NCBI GenBank assembly: GCA_921293015.1
Contig: OV121092.1
Location: 9,740,001-9,804,000, forward strand
Length of the DNA stretch: 64,000 nt
From: Phorcus lineatus
Lineage: Eukaryota > Mollusca > Gastropoda > Trochida > Trochidae
Reading direction: 5' to 3'
In this document: positions 33,347 through 46,516 of the stretch, piece by piece
How the letters are laid out: every line of letters starts with the position of its first letter
How positions within the stretch are numbered: position 1 is the first letter of the stretch
Notes under the pieces: model-generated
What the model was told of the DNA's origin: nothing
Seen by the model: only the letters and a program-made list of their open reading frames with translations
The model's database searches: none
Program-made: the position numbers and the translations under genes

Positions 33347-35189
33347 ATTGATGTCTGTTCCTTGCTTCTGGTAGAATGCAATGAAAGAGTCGGAGTTGAC
33401 TTTGTCTTTTATAGAAATCTCTCAGCATGAAAGATATGGCAATAACCTGTGGCACACCTCTATCATAGCGATTATGACTTCATATGGAGATATATCTTAA
33501 TCACTGCACTTTTCCCAAATGCAGCGTTCTTCTTCTTCAGACATGATGTTTCCTAATTAAATGACTCCATGCTGTGATCTCACGTGAGTCGAGGCAGAAT
33601 GTCTTTCATCATTCTTACGCTAGAAACACTCACATTGGTCATTGAGGCCAGGGGGTAGGGGTATTATCTTTTCGTTTAAGTGTTTAAAGTTACAGAATAT
33701 CTCTTTCCAAGTTCAGCGAAACTATTAACAAAAAAACGTATGTCAAAATTAAATATTACAATCGATTTCTGATTTGAAACTGTCAAATTTCTTTTCAGAT
33801 CAATGTCAGATGCCAGTTGATAGTATGGACATGACACTGATACTTTTTGACAAATCAAAGAGTACACAAACATTGTAAAATCACTATGGTCATATGACTT
33901 CCGCACTTTTTTTTAACACATCATTTATGGTTTTCTAATTGTAAATTAACAGGGGCTCGTTTTGTTTTATTAGCGCCAAATGCGTCACCATCTATCAAAG
34001 TAAAGAGCGTCTGATGTAGGTTTCTTGATGAAATGCTAGGAATAGATTGATAAATGCATGCTTTGTTTAGGAATTCTACTGCAGATATAATATTCAATGT
34101 CCTTGTATTATAAAGGGTTAGGAATGGATTGGTTGTTTGTGGAATTGGCTTGGTAAGGTCAAAGTAGACTTCTTGAAGAACTTTAATACTGCCTTGCTAG
34201 TCCAAGTTAAACAGGACTTTTACATACAGACAACATGTTAGTTTTCATTACTTGTAATTTCACCATTTGAGTGTGACTCATTAATCACTTTGGCTGTAAT
34301 TGTTCAAGACTGAAGGAAAACGTGGCTTTGCTAGTTTCTTTACAACCACAGACAGACCACTGACGCAACAGAGGAAGATTTGGCACGAATGCGAAGCCAG
34401 TGTGACGTCACCTCAAATATTGCAATTTCCTTGTTGCATATTTTTTTCTTCAACAAACCGTCTTGATTTATTAACACTTATCATAGTCAACAAAGGCTGT
34501 ATTTTAATGAGGAACGTATTTGATTTTGACTCTTTTAGCATACGCGGCACATTACTGAAGTAGTTGAAAAGTATGCAATGGCGTTGGATCCTTTTAAAGT
34601 GAAAATAGTTCTTCATGGCACTGATATCAACAGTAGGTAAGTTTTCAAACCCGACACTGAAAGTGTGCACACCTAAAACAGTTTAGATAATGCAACATAG
34701 ACTTGGAATGAAATTTCTTTTCTTAGTTTTCATTTCAGTAAATGGCGATCAAACCTGTTTCTTAGATTTATGCCAATTGTGTTATTTAGATTTGTTGGTT
34801 CATTTGGTGAAACATAATCGTGGTTGAGTAGAAAGACATCATAAGGGAGGTATTCAAAGTTCAAATTTACAGCTTGATTTCTTTTCTGAGATGATGCAAA
34901 ACCACCCTTGACATGATGATTCATTTGAGTAAACCTACAGTTTTCAGCGTGAATCTTGAATTGGTCACTGGATATAGCATGTTTTTGTCTTTTCTATGAT
35001 TTGTCTTTTCTCAGTTTGAGCAGCAACTCACCTATTTTCTTCAAAGTGAGTATCAGTGATAATTCAAAACATACAAATATCTAGTTTGCAACGGTCATTT
35101 TATTCAAATAGCTGTTTGTTTGACTTTATCTTGACTGTCTGTCAGAAAAGATACAATCCGCTGTGCCGACAGGGAAAGTTTATTCACTT

Positions 35190-35540
35190 TCATCCGTGGT
35201 GACCCTTTCCTCCTTTACCCCCGTGGCCCTTTCCACCATGTCCTTTGCCTCCACCGTGACCTTTGCCTCCACCACGTCCTTTTCCTCCACCACGACCTTT
35301 TCCCCCTCCACGGCCCTTGCCTCCTCCTCCTCTTCCGCCGTGTCCAGCCATGGTAGTCCCAAATACGGCAGCAAGAACTGTAAGAGAAATTTCATGAGTA
35401 AGTGAAAATAAGTAAAATCGTTGAGATATTGTTGTACAAATCAAAATGTCATATACACATCTGATAAAAGAAAATTGGACCCAAACATGTCCAATACACA
35501 AACCTGCTAAAACAAGAAGGGTGATGGTGAAAATCTGCAT
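35190..35540 (-). CDS. Gly-rich cationic secreted peptide, gene 17
   Basis: Exons 35504-35540 and 35190-35377. Standard peptide, with the proximal AATAAA present. Confidence 0.85.
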   Translation of the reverse strand: MQIFTITLLVLAGLCIGHVWVQFSFIRCVYDILICTTISQRFYLFSLTHEISLTVLAAVFGTTMAGHGGRGGGGKGRGGGKGRGGGKGRGGGKGHGGGKGHGGKGHGGKGGKGHHG

Positions 35541-37384
35541 ATTGATGTCTGTTCCTTGCTTCTGGTAGAATGCAATGAAAGAGTCGGAGTTGACTTTGTC
35601 TTTTATAGAAATCTCTCAGCATGAAAGATATGGCAATAACCTGTGGCACACCTCTATCATAGCGATTATGACTTCATATGGAGATATATCTTAATCACTG
35701 CACTTTTTCCAAAATGCAGCGTTCTTCTTCTTCAGACATGATGTTTCCTAATTAAATGACTCCATGCTGTGATCTCACATGAGTCGAAGCAGAATGTCTT
35801 TCATCATTCTTACGCTAGAAACACTCACATTGGTCATTGAGGCCATGGGGTAGGGGTATTATCTTTTCGTTTAAGTGTTTAAAGTTACAGAATATCTCTT
35901 TCCAAGTTCAGCGAAACTATTAACAAAAAAACGTATGTCAAAATTAAATATTACAATCGATTTCTGATTTGAAACTGTCAAATTTCTTTTCAGATCAATG
36001 TCAGATGCCAGTTGATAGTATGGACATGACACTGATACTTTTTGACAAATCAAAGAGTACACAAACATTGTAAAATCACTATGGTCATATGACTTCCGCA
36101 CTTTTTTTTAACACATCATTTATGGTTTTCTAATTGTAAATTAACAGGGGCTCGTTTTGTTTTATTAGCGCCAAATGCGTCACCATCTATCAAAGTAAAG
36201 AGCGTCTGATGTAGGTTTCTTGATGAAATGCTAGGAATAGATTGATAAATGCATGCTTTGTTTAGGAATTCTACTGCAGATATAATATTCAATGTCCTTG
36301 TATTATAAAGGGTTAGGAATGGATTGGTTGTTTGTGAAATGGGCTTGGTAAGGTCAAAGTAGACTTCTTGAAGAACTTTAATACTGCCTTGCTAGTCCAA
36401 GTTAAACAGGACTTTTACATACAGACCACATGTTAGTTTTCATTATTTGTCATTTCACCATTTGAGTGTGACTCATTAATCACTTTGGCTGTGATTGTTC
36501 AAGACTGAAGGGAAACGTGGCTTTGCTAGTTTCTTTACAACCACAGACAGACCACTGACGCAACAGAGGAACATTTGGCACGAATGCGAAGCCAGTGTGA
36601 CGTCACCTCAAATATTGCAATTTCCTTGTTGCATATTTTTTTCTTCAACAAACCGTCTTGATTTAGTAACACTTATCATAGTCGACAAAGGCTGTATTTT
36701 AATGAGGAACGTATTTGATTTTGACTCTTTTAGCATACGCGGCACATTACTGAAGTAGTTGAAAAGTATGCAATGGCGTTGGATCCTTTTAAAGTGAAAA
36801 TAGTTCTTCATGGCACTGATATCAACAGTAGGTAAGTTTTCAAACCCGACACTGAAAGTGTGCACACCTAAAACAGTTTAGATAATGCAACATAGACTTG
36901 GAATGAAATTTCTTTTCTTAGTTTTCATTTCAGTAAATGGCGATCAAACCTGTTTCTTAGATTTATGCCAATTGTGTTATTTAGATTTCTTGGTTCATTT
37001 GGTGAAACATAATCGTGGTTGACTAGAAAGACATCATAAGGGAGGTATTCAAAGTTCAAATTTACAGCTTGATTTCTTTTCTGAGATGATGCAAAACCAC
37101 CCTTGACATGATGATTCATTTGAGTAAACCTACAGTTTTCAGCGTGAATCTTGAATTGGTCACTGGATATAGCATGTTTTTGTCTTTTCAATGATTTGTC
37201 TTTTCTCAGTTTGAGCAGCAACTCACCTATTTTCTTCAAAGTGAGTATCAGTGATAATTCAAAACATACAAATATCTAGTTTGCAACGGTCATTTTATTC
37301 AAATAGCTGTTTGTTTGACTTTATCTTGACTGTCTGTCAGAAAAGATACAATCCGCTGTGCCGACAGGGAAAGTTTATTCACTT

Positions 37385-37735
37385 TCATCCGTGGTGACCC
37401 TTTCCTCCTTTACCCCCGTGGCCCTTTCCACCATGTCCTTTGCCTCCACCGTGACCTTTGCCTCCACCACGTCCTTTTCCTCCACCACGACCTTTTCCCC
37501 CTCCACGGCCCTTGCCTCCTCCTCCTCTTCCGCCGTGTCCAGCCATGGTAGTCCCAAATACGGCAGCAAGAACTGTAAGAGAAATTTCATGAGTAAGTGA
37601 AAATAAGTAAAATCGTTGAGATATTGTTGTACAAATCAAAATGTCATATACACATCTGATAAAAGAAAATTGGACCCAAACATGTCCAATACACAAACCT
37701 GCTAAAACAAGAAGGGTGATGGTGAAAATCTGCAT
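37385..37735 (-). CDS. Gly-rich cationic secreted peptide, gene 18
   Basis: Exons 37699-37735 and 37385-37572. Standard peptide. Its unit pairs with that of gene 21, 6586 bases away, through private variants in both flanks. Confidence 0.85.
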   Translation of the reverse strand: MQIFTITLLVLAGLCIGHVWVQFSFIRCVYDILICTTISQRFYLFSLTHEISLTVLAAVFGTTMAGHGGRGGGGKGRGGGKGRGGGKGRGGGKGHGGGKGHGGKGHGGKGGKGHHG

Positions 37736-39579
37736 ATTGATGTCTGTTCCTTGCTTCTGGTAGAATGCAATGAAAGAGTCGGAGTTGACTTTGTCTTTTA
37801 TAGAAATCTCTCAGCATGAAAGATATGGCAATAACCTGTGGCACACCTCTATCATAGCGATTATGACTTCATATGGAGATATATCTTAATCACTGCACTT
37901 TTTCCAAAATGCAGCGTTCTTCTTCTTCAGACATGATGTTTCCTAATTAAATGACTCCATGCTGTGATCTCACATGAGTCGAAGCAGAATGTCTTTCATC
38001 ATTCTTACGCTAGAAACACTCACATTGGTCATTGAGGCCATGGGGTATGGGTATTATCTTTTCGTTTAAGTGTTTAAAGTTACAGAATATCTCTTTCCAA
38101 GTTCAGCGAAACTATTAACAAAAAAACGTATGTCAAAATTAAATATTACAATCGATTTCTGATTTGAAACTGTCAAATTTCTTTTCAGATCAATGTCAGA
38201 TGCCAGTTGATAGTATGGACATGACACTGATACTTTTTGACAAATCAAAGAGTACACAAACATTGTAAAATCACTATGGTCATATGACTTCCGCACTTTT
38301 TTTTAACACATCATTTATGGTTTTCTAATTGTAAATTAACAGGGGCTCGTTTTGTTTTATTAGCGCCAAATGCGTCACCATCTATCAAAGTAAAGAGCGT
38401 CTGATGTAGGTTTCTTGATGAAATGCTAGGAATAGATTGATAAATGCATGCTTTGTTTAGGAATTCTACTGCAGATATAATATTCAATGTCCTTGTATTA
38501 TAAAGGGTTAGGAATGGATTGGTTGTTTGTGAAATGGGCTTGGTAAGGTCAAAGTAGACTTCTTGAAGAACTTTAATACTGCCTTGCTAGTCCAAGTTAA
38601 ACAGGACTTTTACATACAGACCACATGTTAGTTTTCATTATTTGTCATTTCACCATTTGAGTGTGACTCATTAATCACTTTGGCTGTGATTGTTCAAGAC
38701 TGAAGGGAAACGTGGCTTTGCTAGTTTCTTTACAACCACAGACAGACCACTGACGCAACAGAGGAAGATTTGGCACGAATGCGAAGCCAGTGTGACGTCA
38801 CCTCAAATATTGCAATTTCCTTGTTGCATATTTTTTTCTTCAACAAACCGTCTTGATTTAGTAACACTTATTATGGTCGACAAAGGCTGTATTTTAATGA
38901 GGAACGTATTTGATTTTGACTCTTTTAGCATACGCGGCACATTACTGAAGTAGTTGAAAAGTATGCAATGGCGTTGGATCCTTTTAAAGTGAAAATAGTT
39001 CTTCATGGCACTGATATCAACAGTAGGTAAGTTTTCAAACCCGACACTGAAAGTGTGCACACCTAAAACAGTTTAGATAATGCAACATAGACTTGGAATG
39101 AAATTTCTTTTCTTAGTTTTCATTTCAGTAAATGGCGATCAAACCTGTTTCTTAGATTTATGCCAATTGTGTTATTTAGATTTGTTGGTTCATTTGGTGA
39201 AACATAATCGTGGTTGACTAGAAAGACATCATAAGGGAGGTATTCAAAGTTCAAATTTACAGCTTGATTTCTTTTCTGAGATGATGCAAAACCACCCTTG
39301 ACATGATGATTCATTTGAGTAAACCTACAGTTTTCAGCGTGAATCTTGAATTGGTCACTGGATATAGCATGTTTTTGTCTTTTCTATGATTTGGCTTTTC
39401 TCAGTTTGAGGAGCAACTCACCTATTTTCTTCAAAGTGAGTATCAGTGATAATTCAAAACATACAAATATCTAGTTTGCAACGGTCATTTTATTCAAATA
39501 GCTGTTTGTTTGACTTTATCTTGACTGTCTGTCAGAAAAGATACAATCCGCTGTGCCGACAGGGAAAGTTTATTCACTT

Positions 39580-39930
39580 TCATCCGTGGTGACCCTTTCC
39601 TCCTTTACCCCCGTGGCCCTTTCCACCATGTCCTTTGCCTCCACCGTGACCTTTGCCTCCACCACGTCCTTTTCCTCCACCACGACCTTTTCCCCCTCCA
39701 CGGCCCTTGCCTCCTCCTCCTCTTCCGCCGTGTCCAGCCATGGTAGTCCCAAATACGGCAGCAAGAACTGTAAGAGAAATTTCATGAGTAAGTGAAAATG
39801 AGTAAAATCGTTGAGATATTGTCGTACAAATCAAAATGTCATATACACATCTGATAAAAGAAAATTGGACCCAAACATGTCCAATACACAAACCTGCTAA
39901 AACAAGAAGGGTGATGGTGAAAATCTGCAT
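39580..39930 (-). CDS. Gly-rich cationic secreted peptide, gene 19
   Basis: Exons 39894-39930 and 39580-39767. Standard peptide. The intron carries TATTGTCGTAC, shared with genes 20, 22-24 and 26. Confidence 0.85.
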   Translation of the reverse strand: MQIFTITLLVLAGLCIGHVWVQFSFIRCVYDILICTTISQRFYSFSLTHEISLTVLAAVFGTTMAGHGGRGGGGKGRGGGKGRGGGKGRGGGKGHGGGKGHGGKGHGGKGGKGHHG

Positions 39931-41775
39931 ATTGATGTCTGTTCCTTGCTTCTGGTAGAATGCAATGAAAGAGTCGGAGTTGACTTTGTCTTTTATAGAA
40001 ATCTCTCAGCATGAAAGATATGGCAATAACCTGTGGCACACCTCTATCATAGCGATTATGACTTCATATGGAGATATATCTTAATCACTGCACTTTTTCC
40101 CAAATGCAGCGTTCTTCTTCTTCAGACATGATGTTTCCTAATTAAATGACTCCATGCTGTGATCTCACATGAGTCGAGACAGAATGTCTTTCATCATTCT
40201 TACGCTAGAAACACTCACATTGGTCATTGAGGCCAGGGGGTAGGGGTATTATCTTTTCGTTTAAATGTTTAAAGTTACAGAATATCTCTTTCCAAGTTCA
40301 GCGAAACTATTAACAAAAAAGCGTATGTCAAAATTAAATATTACAATCGATTTCTGATTTGAAACTGTCAAATTTCTTTTCAGATCAATGTCAGATGCCA
40401 GTTGATAGTATGGACATGACACTGATACTTTTTGACAAATCAAAGAGTACACAAACTTTGTAAAATCACTATGGTCATATGACTTCCGCACTTTTTTTTT
40501 TAACACATCATTTATGGTTTTCTAATTGTAAATTAACAGGGGCTCGTTTTGTTTTATTAGCGCCAAATGCGTCACCATCTATCAAAGTAAAGAGCGTCTG
40601 ATGTAGGTTTCTTGATGAAATGCTAGGAATAGATTGATAAATGCATGCTTTGTTTAGGAATTCTACTGCAGATATAATATTCAATGTCCTTGTATTATAA
40701 AGGGTTAGGAATGGATTGGTTGTTTGTGAAATGGGCTTGGTAAGGTCAAAGTAGACTTCTTGAAGAACTTTAATACTGCCTTGCTAGTCCAAGTTAAACA
40801 GGACTTTTACATACAGACCACATGTTAGTTTTCATTATTTGTCATTTCACCATTTGAGTGTGACTCATTAATCACTTTGGCTGTGATTGTTCAAGACTGA
40901 AGGAAACGTGGCTTTGCTAGTTTCTTTACAACCACAGACAGACCACTGACGCAACAGAGGAAGATTTGGCACGAATGCGAAGCCAGTGTGACGTCACCTC
41001 AAATATTGCAATTTCCTTGTTGCATATTTTTTTCTTCAACAAACCGTCTTGATTTAGTAACACTTATTATGGTCGACAAAGGCTGTATTTTAATGAGGAA
41101 CGTATTTGATTTTGACTCTTTTAGCATACGCGGCACATTACTGAAGTAGTTGAAAAGTATGCAATGGCGTTGGATCCTTTTAAAGTGAAAATAGTTCTTC
41201 ATGGCACTGATATCAACAGTAGGTAAGTTTTCAAACCCGACACTGAAAGTGTGCACACCTAAAACAGTTTAGATAATGCAACATAGACTTGGAATGAAAT
41301 TTCTTTTCTTAGTTTTCATTTCAGTAAATGGCGATCAAACCTGTTTCTTAGATTTATGCCAATTGTGTTATTTAGATTTGTTGGTTCATTTGGTGAAACA
41401 TAATCGTGGTTGACTAGAAAGACATCATAAGGGAGGTATTCAAAGTTCAAATTTACAGCTTGATTTCTTTTCTGAGATGATGCAAAACCACCCTTGACAT
41501 GATGATTCATTTGAGTAAACCTACAGTTTTCAGCGTGAATCTTGAATTGGTCACTGGATATAGCATGTTTTTGTCTTTTCTATGATTTGGCTTTTCTCAG
41601 TTTGAGGAGCAACTCACCTATTTTCTTCAAAGTGAGTATCAGTGATAATTCAAAACATACAAATATCTAGTTTGCAACGGTCATTTTATTCAAATAGCTG
41701 TTTGTTTGACTTTATCTTGACTGTCTGTCAGAAAAGATACAATCCGCTGTGCCGACAGGGAAAGTTTATTCACTT

Positions 41776-42126
41776 TCATCCGTGGTGACCCTTTCCTCCT
41801 TTACCCCCGTGGCCCTTTCCACCATGTCCTTTGCCTCCACCGTGACCTTTGCCTCCACCACGTCCTTTTCCTCCACCACGACCTTTTCCCCCTCCACGGC
41901 CCTTGCCTCCTCCTCCTCTTCCGCCGTGTCCAGCCATGGTAGTCCCAAATACGGCAGCAAGAACTGTAAGAGAAATTTCATGAGTAAGTGAAAATGAGTA
42001 AAATCGTTGAGATATTGTCGTACAAATCAAAATGTCATATACACATCTGATAAAAGAAAATTGGACCCAAACATGTCCAATACACAAACCTGCTAAAACA
42101 AGAAGGGTGATGGTGAAAATCTGCAT
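41776..42126 (-). CDS. Gly-rich cationic secreted peptide, gene 20
   Basis: Exons 42090-42126 and 41776-41963. Standard peptide, with the same intron state as gene 19. Confidence 0.85.
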   Translation of the reverse strand: MQIFTITLLVLAGLCIGHVWVQFSFIRCVYDILICTTISQRFYSFSLTHEISLTVLAAVFGTTMAGHGGRGGGGKGRGGGKGRGGGKGRGGGKGHGGGKGHGGKGHGGKGGKGHHG

Positions 42127-43970
42127 ATTGATGTCTGTTCCTTGCTTCTGGTAGAATGCAATGAAAGAGTCGGAGTTGACTTTGTCTTTTATAGAAATCT
42201 CTCAGCATGAAAGATATGGCAATAACCTGTGGCACACCTCTATCATAGCGATTATGACTTCATATGGAGATATATCTTAATCACTGCACTTTTTCCAAAA
42301 TGCAGCGTTCTTCTTCTTCAGACATGATGTTTCCTAATTAAATGACTCCATGCTGTGATCTCACATGAGTCGAAGCAGAATGTCTTTCATCATTCTTACG
42401 CTAGAAACACTCACATTGGTCATTGAGGCCATGGGGTAGGGGTATTATCTTTTCGTTTAAGTGTTTAAAGTTACAGAATATCTCTTTCCAAGTTCAGCGA
42501 AACTATTAACAAAAAAACGTATGTCAAAATTAAATATTACAATCGATTTCTGATTTGAAACTGTCAAATTTCTTTTCAGATCAATGTCAGATGCCAGTTG
42601 ATAGTATGGACATGACACTGATACTTTTTGACAAATCAAAGAGTACACAAACATTGTAAAATCACTATGGTCATATGACTTCCGCACTTTTTTTTAACAC
42701 ATCATTTATGGTTTTCTAATTGTAAATTAACAGGGGCTCGTTTTGTTTTATTAGCGCCAAATGCGTCACCATCTATCAAAGTAAAGAGCGTCTGATGTAG
42801 GTTTCTTGATGAAATGCTAGGAATAGATTGATAAATGCATGCTTTGTTTAGGAATTCTACTGCAGATATAATATTCAATGTCCTTGTATTATAAAGGGTT
42901 AGGAATGGATTGGTTGTTTGTGAAATGGGCTTGGTAAGGTCAAAGTAGACTTCTTGAAGAACTTTAATACTGCCTTGCTAGTCCAAGTTAAACAGGACTT
43001 TTACATACAGACCACATGTTAGTTTTCATTATTTGTCATTTCACCATTTGAGTGTGACTCATTAATCACTTTGGCTGTGATTGTTCAAGACTGAAGGGAA
43101 ACGTGGCTTTGCTAGTTTCTTTACAACCACAGACAGACCACTGACGCAACAGAGGAACATTTGGCACGAATGCGAAGCCAGTGTGACGTCACCTCAAATA
43201 TTGCAATTTCCTTGTTGCATATTTTTTTCTTCAACAAACCGTCTTGATTTAGTAACACTTATCATAGTCGACAAAGGCTGTATTTTAATGAGGAACGTAT
43301 TTGATTTTGACTCTTTTAGCATACGCGGCACATTACTGAAGTAGTTGAAAAGTATGCAATGGCGTTGGATCCTTTTAAAGTGAAAATAGTTCTTCATGGC
43401 ACTGATATCAACAGTAGGTAAGTTTTCAAACCCGACACTGAAAGTGTGCACACCTAAAACAGTTTAGATAATGCAACATAGACTTGGAATGAAATTTCTT
43501 TTCTTAGTTTTCATTTCAGTAAATGGCGATCAAACCTGTTTCTTAGATTTATGCCAATTGTGTTATTTAGATTTCTTGGTTCATTTGGTGAAACATAATC
43601 GTGGTTGACTAGAAAGACATCATAAGGGAGGTATTCAAAGTTCAAATTTACAGCTTGATTTCTTTTCTGAGATGATGCAAAACCACCCTTGACATGATGA
43701 TTCATTTGAGTAAACCTACAGTTTTCAGCGTGAATCTTGAATTGGTCACTGGATATAGCATGTTTTTGTCTTTTCAATGATTTGTCTTTTCTCAGTTTGA
43801 GGAGCAACTCACCTATTTTCTTCAAAGTGAGTATCAGTGATAATTCAAAACATACAAATATCTAGTTTGCAACGGTCATTTTATTCAAATAGCTGTTTGT
43901 TTGACTTTATCTTGACTGTCTGTCAGAAAAGATACAATCCGCTGTGCCGACAGGGAAAGTTTATTCACTT

Positions 43971-44321
43971 TCATCCGTGGTGACCCTTTCCTCCTTTACC
44001 CCCGTGGCCCTTTCCACCATGTCCTTTGCCTCCACCGTGACCTTTGCCTCCACCACGTCCTTTTCCTCCACCACGACCTTTTCCCCCTCCACGGCCCTTG
44101 CCTCCTCCTCCTCTTCCGCCGTGTCCAGCCATGGTAGTCCCAAATACGGCAGCAAGAACTGTAAGAGAAATTTCATGAGTAAGTGAAAATAAGTAAAATC
44201 GTTGAGATATTGTTGTACAAATCAAAATGTCATATACACATCTGATAAAAGAAAATTGGACCCAAACATGTCCAATACACAAACCTGCTAAAACAAGAAG
44301 GGTGATGGTGAAAATCTGCAT
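43971..44321 (-). CDS. Gly-rich cationic secreted peptide, gene 21
   Basis: Exons 44285-44321 and 43971-44158. Standard peptide. The counterpart of gene 18 in the trimeric duplication. Confidence 0.85.
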   Translation of the reverse strand: MQIFTITLLVLAGLCIGHVWVQFSFIRCVYDILICTTISQRFYLFSLTHEISLTVLAAVFGTTMAGHGGRGGGGKGRGGGKGRGGGKGRGGGKGHGGGKGHGGKGHGGKGGKGHHG

Positions 44322-46165
44322 ATTGATGTCTGTTCCTTGCTTCTGGTAGAATGCAATGAAAGAGTCGGAGTTGACTTTGTCTTTTATAGAAATCTCTCAG
44401 CATGAAAGATATGGCAATAACCTGTGGCACACCTCTATCATAGCGATTATGACTTCATATGGAGATATATCTTAATCACTGCACTTTTTCCAAAATGCAG
44501 CGTTCTTCTTCTTCAGACATGATGTTTCCTAATTAAATGACTCCATGCTGTGATCTCACATGAGTCGAAGCAGAATGTCTTTCATCATTCTTACGCTAGA
44601 AACACTCACATTGGTCATTGAGGCCATGGGGTATGGGTATTATCTTTTCGTTTAAGTGTTTAAAGTTACAGAATATCTCTTTCCAAGTTCAGCGAAACTA
44701 TTAACAAAAAAACGTATGTCAAAATTAAATATTACAATCGATTTCTGATTTGAAACTGTCAAATTTCTTTTCAGATCAATGTCAGATGCCAGTTGATAGT
44801 ATGGACATGACACTGATACTTTTTGACAAATCAAAGAGTACACAAACATTGTAAAATCACTATGGTCATATGACTTCCGCACTTTTTTTTAACACATCAT
44901 TTATGGTTTTCTAATTGTAAATTAACAGGGGCTCGTTTTGTTTTATTAGCGCCAAATGCGTCACCATCTATCAAAGTAAAGAGCGTCTGATGTAGGTTTC
45001 TTGATGAAATGCTAGGAATAGATTGATAAATGCATGCTTTGTTTAGGAATTCTACTGCAGATATAATATTCAATGTCCTTGTATTATAAAGGGTTAGGAA
45101 TGGATTGGTTGTTTGTGAAATGGGCTTGGTAAGGTCAAAGTAGACTTCTTGAAGAACTTTAATACTGCCTTGCTAGTCCAAGTTAAACAGGACTTTTACA
45201 TACAGACCACATGTTAGTTTTCATTATTTGTCATTTCACCATTTGAGTGTGACTCATTAATCACTTTGGCTGTGATTGTTCAAGACTGAAGGGAAACGTG
45301 GCTTTGCTAGTTTCTTTACAACCACAGACAGACCACTGACGCAACAGAGGAACATTTGGCACGAATGCGAAGCCAGTGTGACGTCACCTCAAATATTGCA
45401 ATTTCCTTGTTGCATATTTTTTTCTTCAACAAACCGTCTTGATTTAGTAACACTTATCATAGTCGACAAAGGCTGTATTTTAATGAGGAACGTATTTGAT
45501 TTTGACTCTTTTAGCATACGCGGCACATTACTGAAGTAGTTGAAAAGTATGCAATGGCGTTGGATCCTTTTAAAGTGAAAATAGTTCTTCATGGCACTGA
45601 TATCAACAGTAGGTAAGTTTTCAAACCCGACACTGAAAGTGTGCACACCTAAAACAGTTTAGATAATGCAACATAGACTTGGAATGAAATTTCTTTTCTT
45701 AGTTTTCATTTCAGTAAATGGCGATCAAACCTGTTTCTTAGATTTATGCCAATTGTGTTATTTAGATTTGTTGGTTCATTTGGTGAAACATAATCGTGGT
45801 TGACTAGAAAGACATCATAAGGGAGGTATTCAAAGTTCAAATTTACAGCTTGATTTCTTTTCTGAGATGATGCAAAACCACCCTTGACATGATGATTCAT
45901 TTGAGTAAACCTACAGTTTTCAGCGTGAATCTTGAATTGGTCACTGGATATAGCATGTTTTTGTCTTTTCAATGATTTGTCTTTTCTCAGTTTGAGCAGC
46001 AACTCACCTATTTTCTTCAAAGTGAGTATCAGTGATAATTCAAAACATACAAATATCTAGTTTGCAACGGTCATTTTATTCAAATAGCTGTTTGTTTGAC
46101 TTTATCTTGACTGTCTGTCAGAAAAGATACAATCCGCTGTGCCGACAGGGAAAGTTTATTCACTT

Positions 46166-46516
46166 TCATCCGTGGTGACCCTTTCCTCCTTTACCCCCGT
46201 GGCCCTTTCCACCATGTCCTTTGCCTCCACCGTGACCTTTGCCTCCACCACGTCCTTTTCCTCCACCACGACCTTTTCCCCCTCCACGGCCCTTGCCTCC
46301 TCCTCCTCTTCCGCCGTGTCCAGCCATGGTAGTCCCAAATACGGCAGCAAGAACTGTAAGAGAAATTTTATGAGTAAGTGAAAATGAGTAAAATCGTTGA
46401 GATATTGTCGTACAAATCAAAATGTCATATACACATCTGATAAAAGAAAATTGGACCGAAACATGTCCAATACACAAACCTGCTAAAACAAGAAGGGTGA
46501 TGGTGAAAATCTGCAT
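46166..46516 (-). CDS. Gly-rich cationic secreted peptide, gene 22
   Basis: Exons 46480-46516 and 46166-46353. Standard peptide. Two intron substitutions (Trp to Ser and Glu to Lys if the intron were read through) show that the intron frame is free to change. Confidence 0.85.
   Translation of the reverse strand: MQIFTITLLVLAGLCIGHVSVQFSFIRCVYDILICTTISQRFYSFSLTHKISLTVLAAVFGTTMAGHGGRGGGGKGRGGGKGRGGGKGRGGGKGHGGGKGHGGKGHGGKGGKGHHG

Noticed and set aside
36925-37239. 104-codon extended version of the 64-codon frame (also at 43,511 and 45,706)
   Set aside because: It exists only because a stop codon changed (TATGATTTG to AATGATTTG on the plus strand) and it starts at TTG. No support as a gene.
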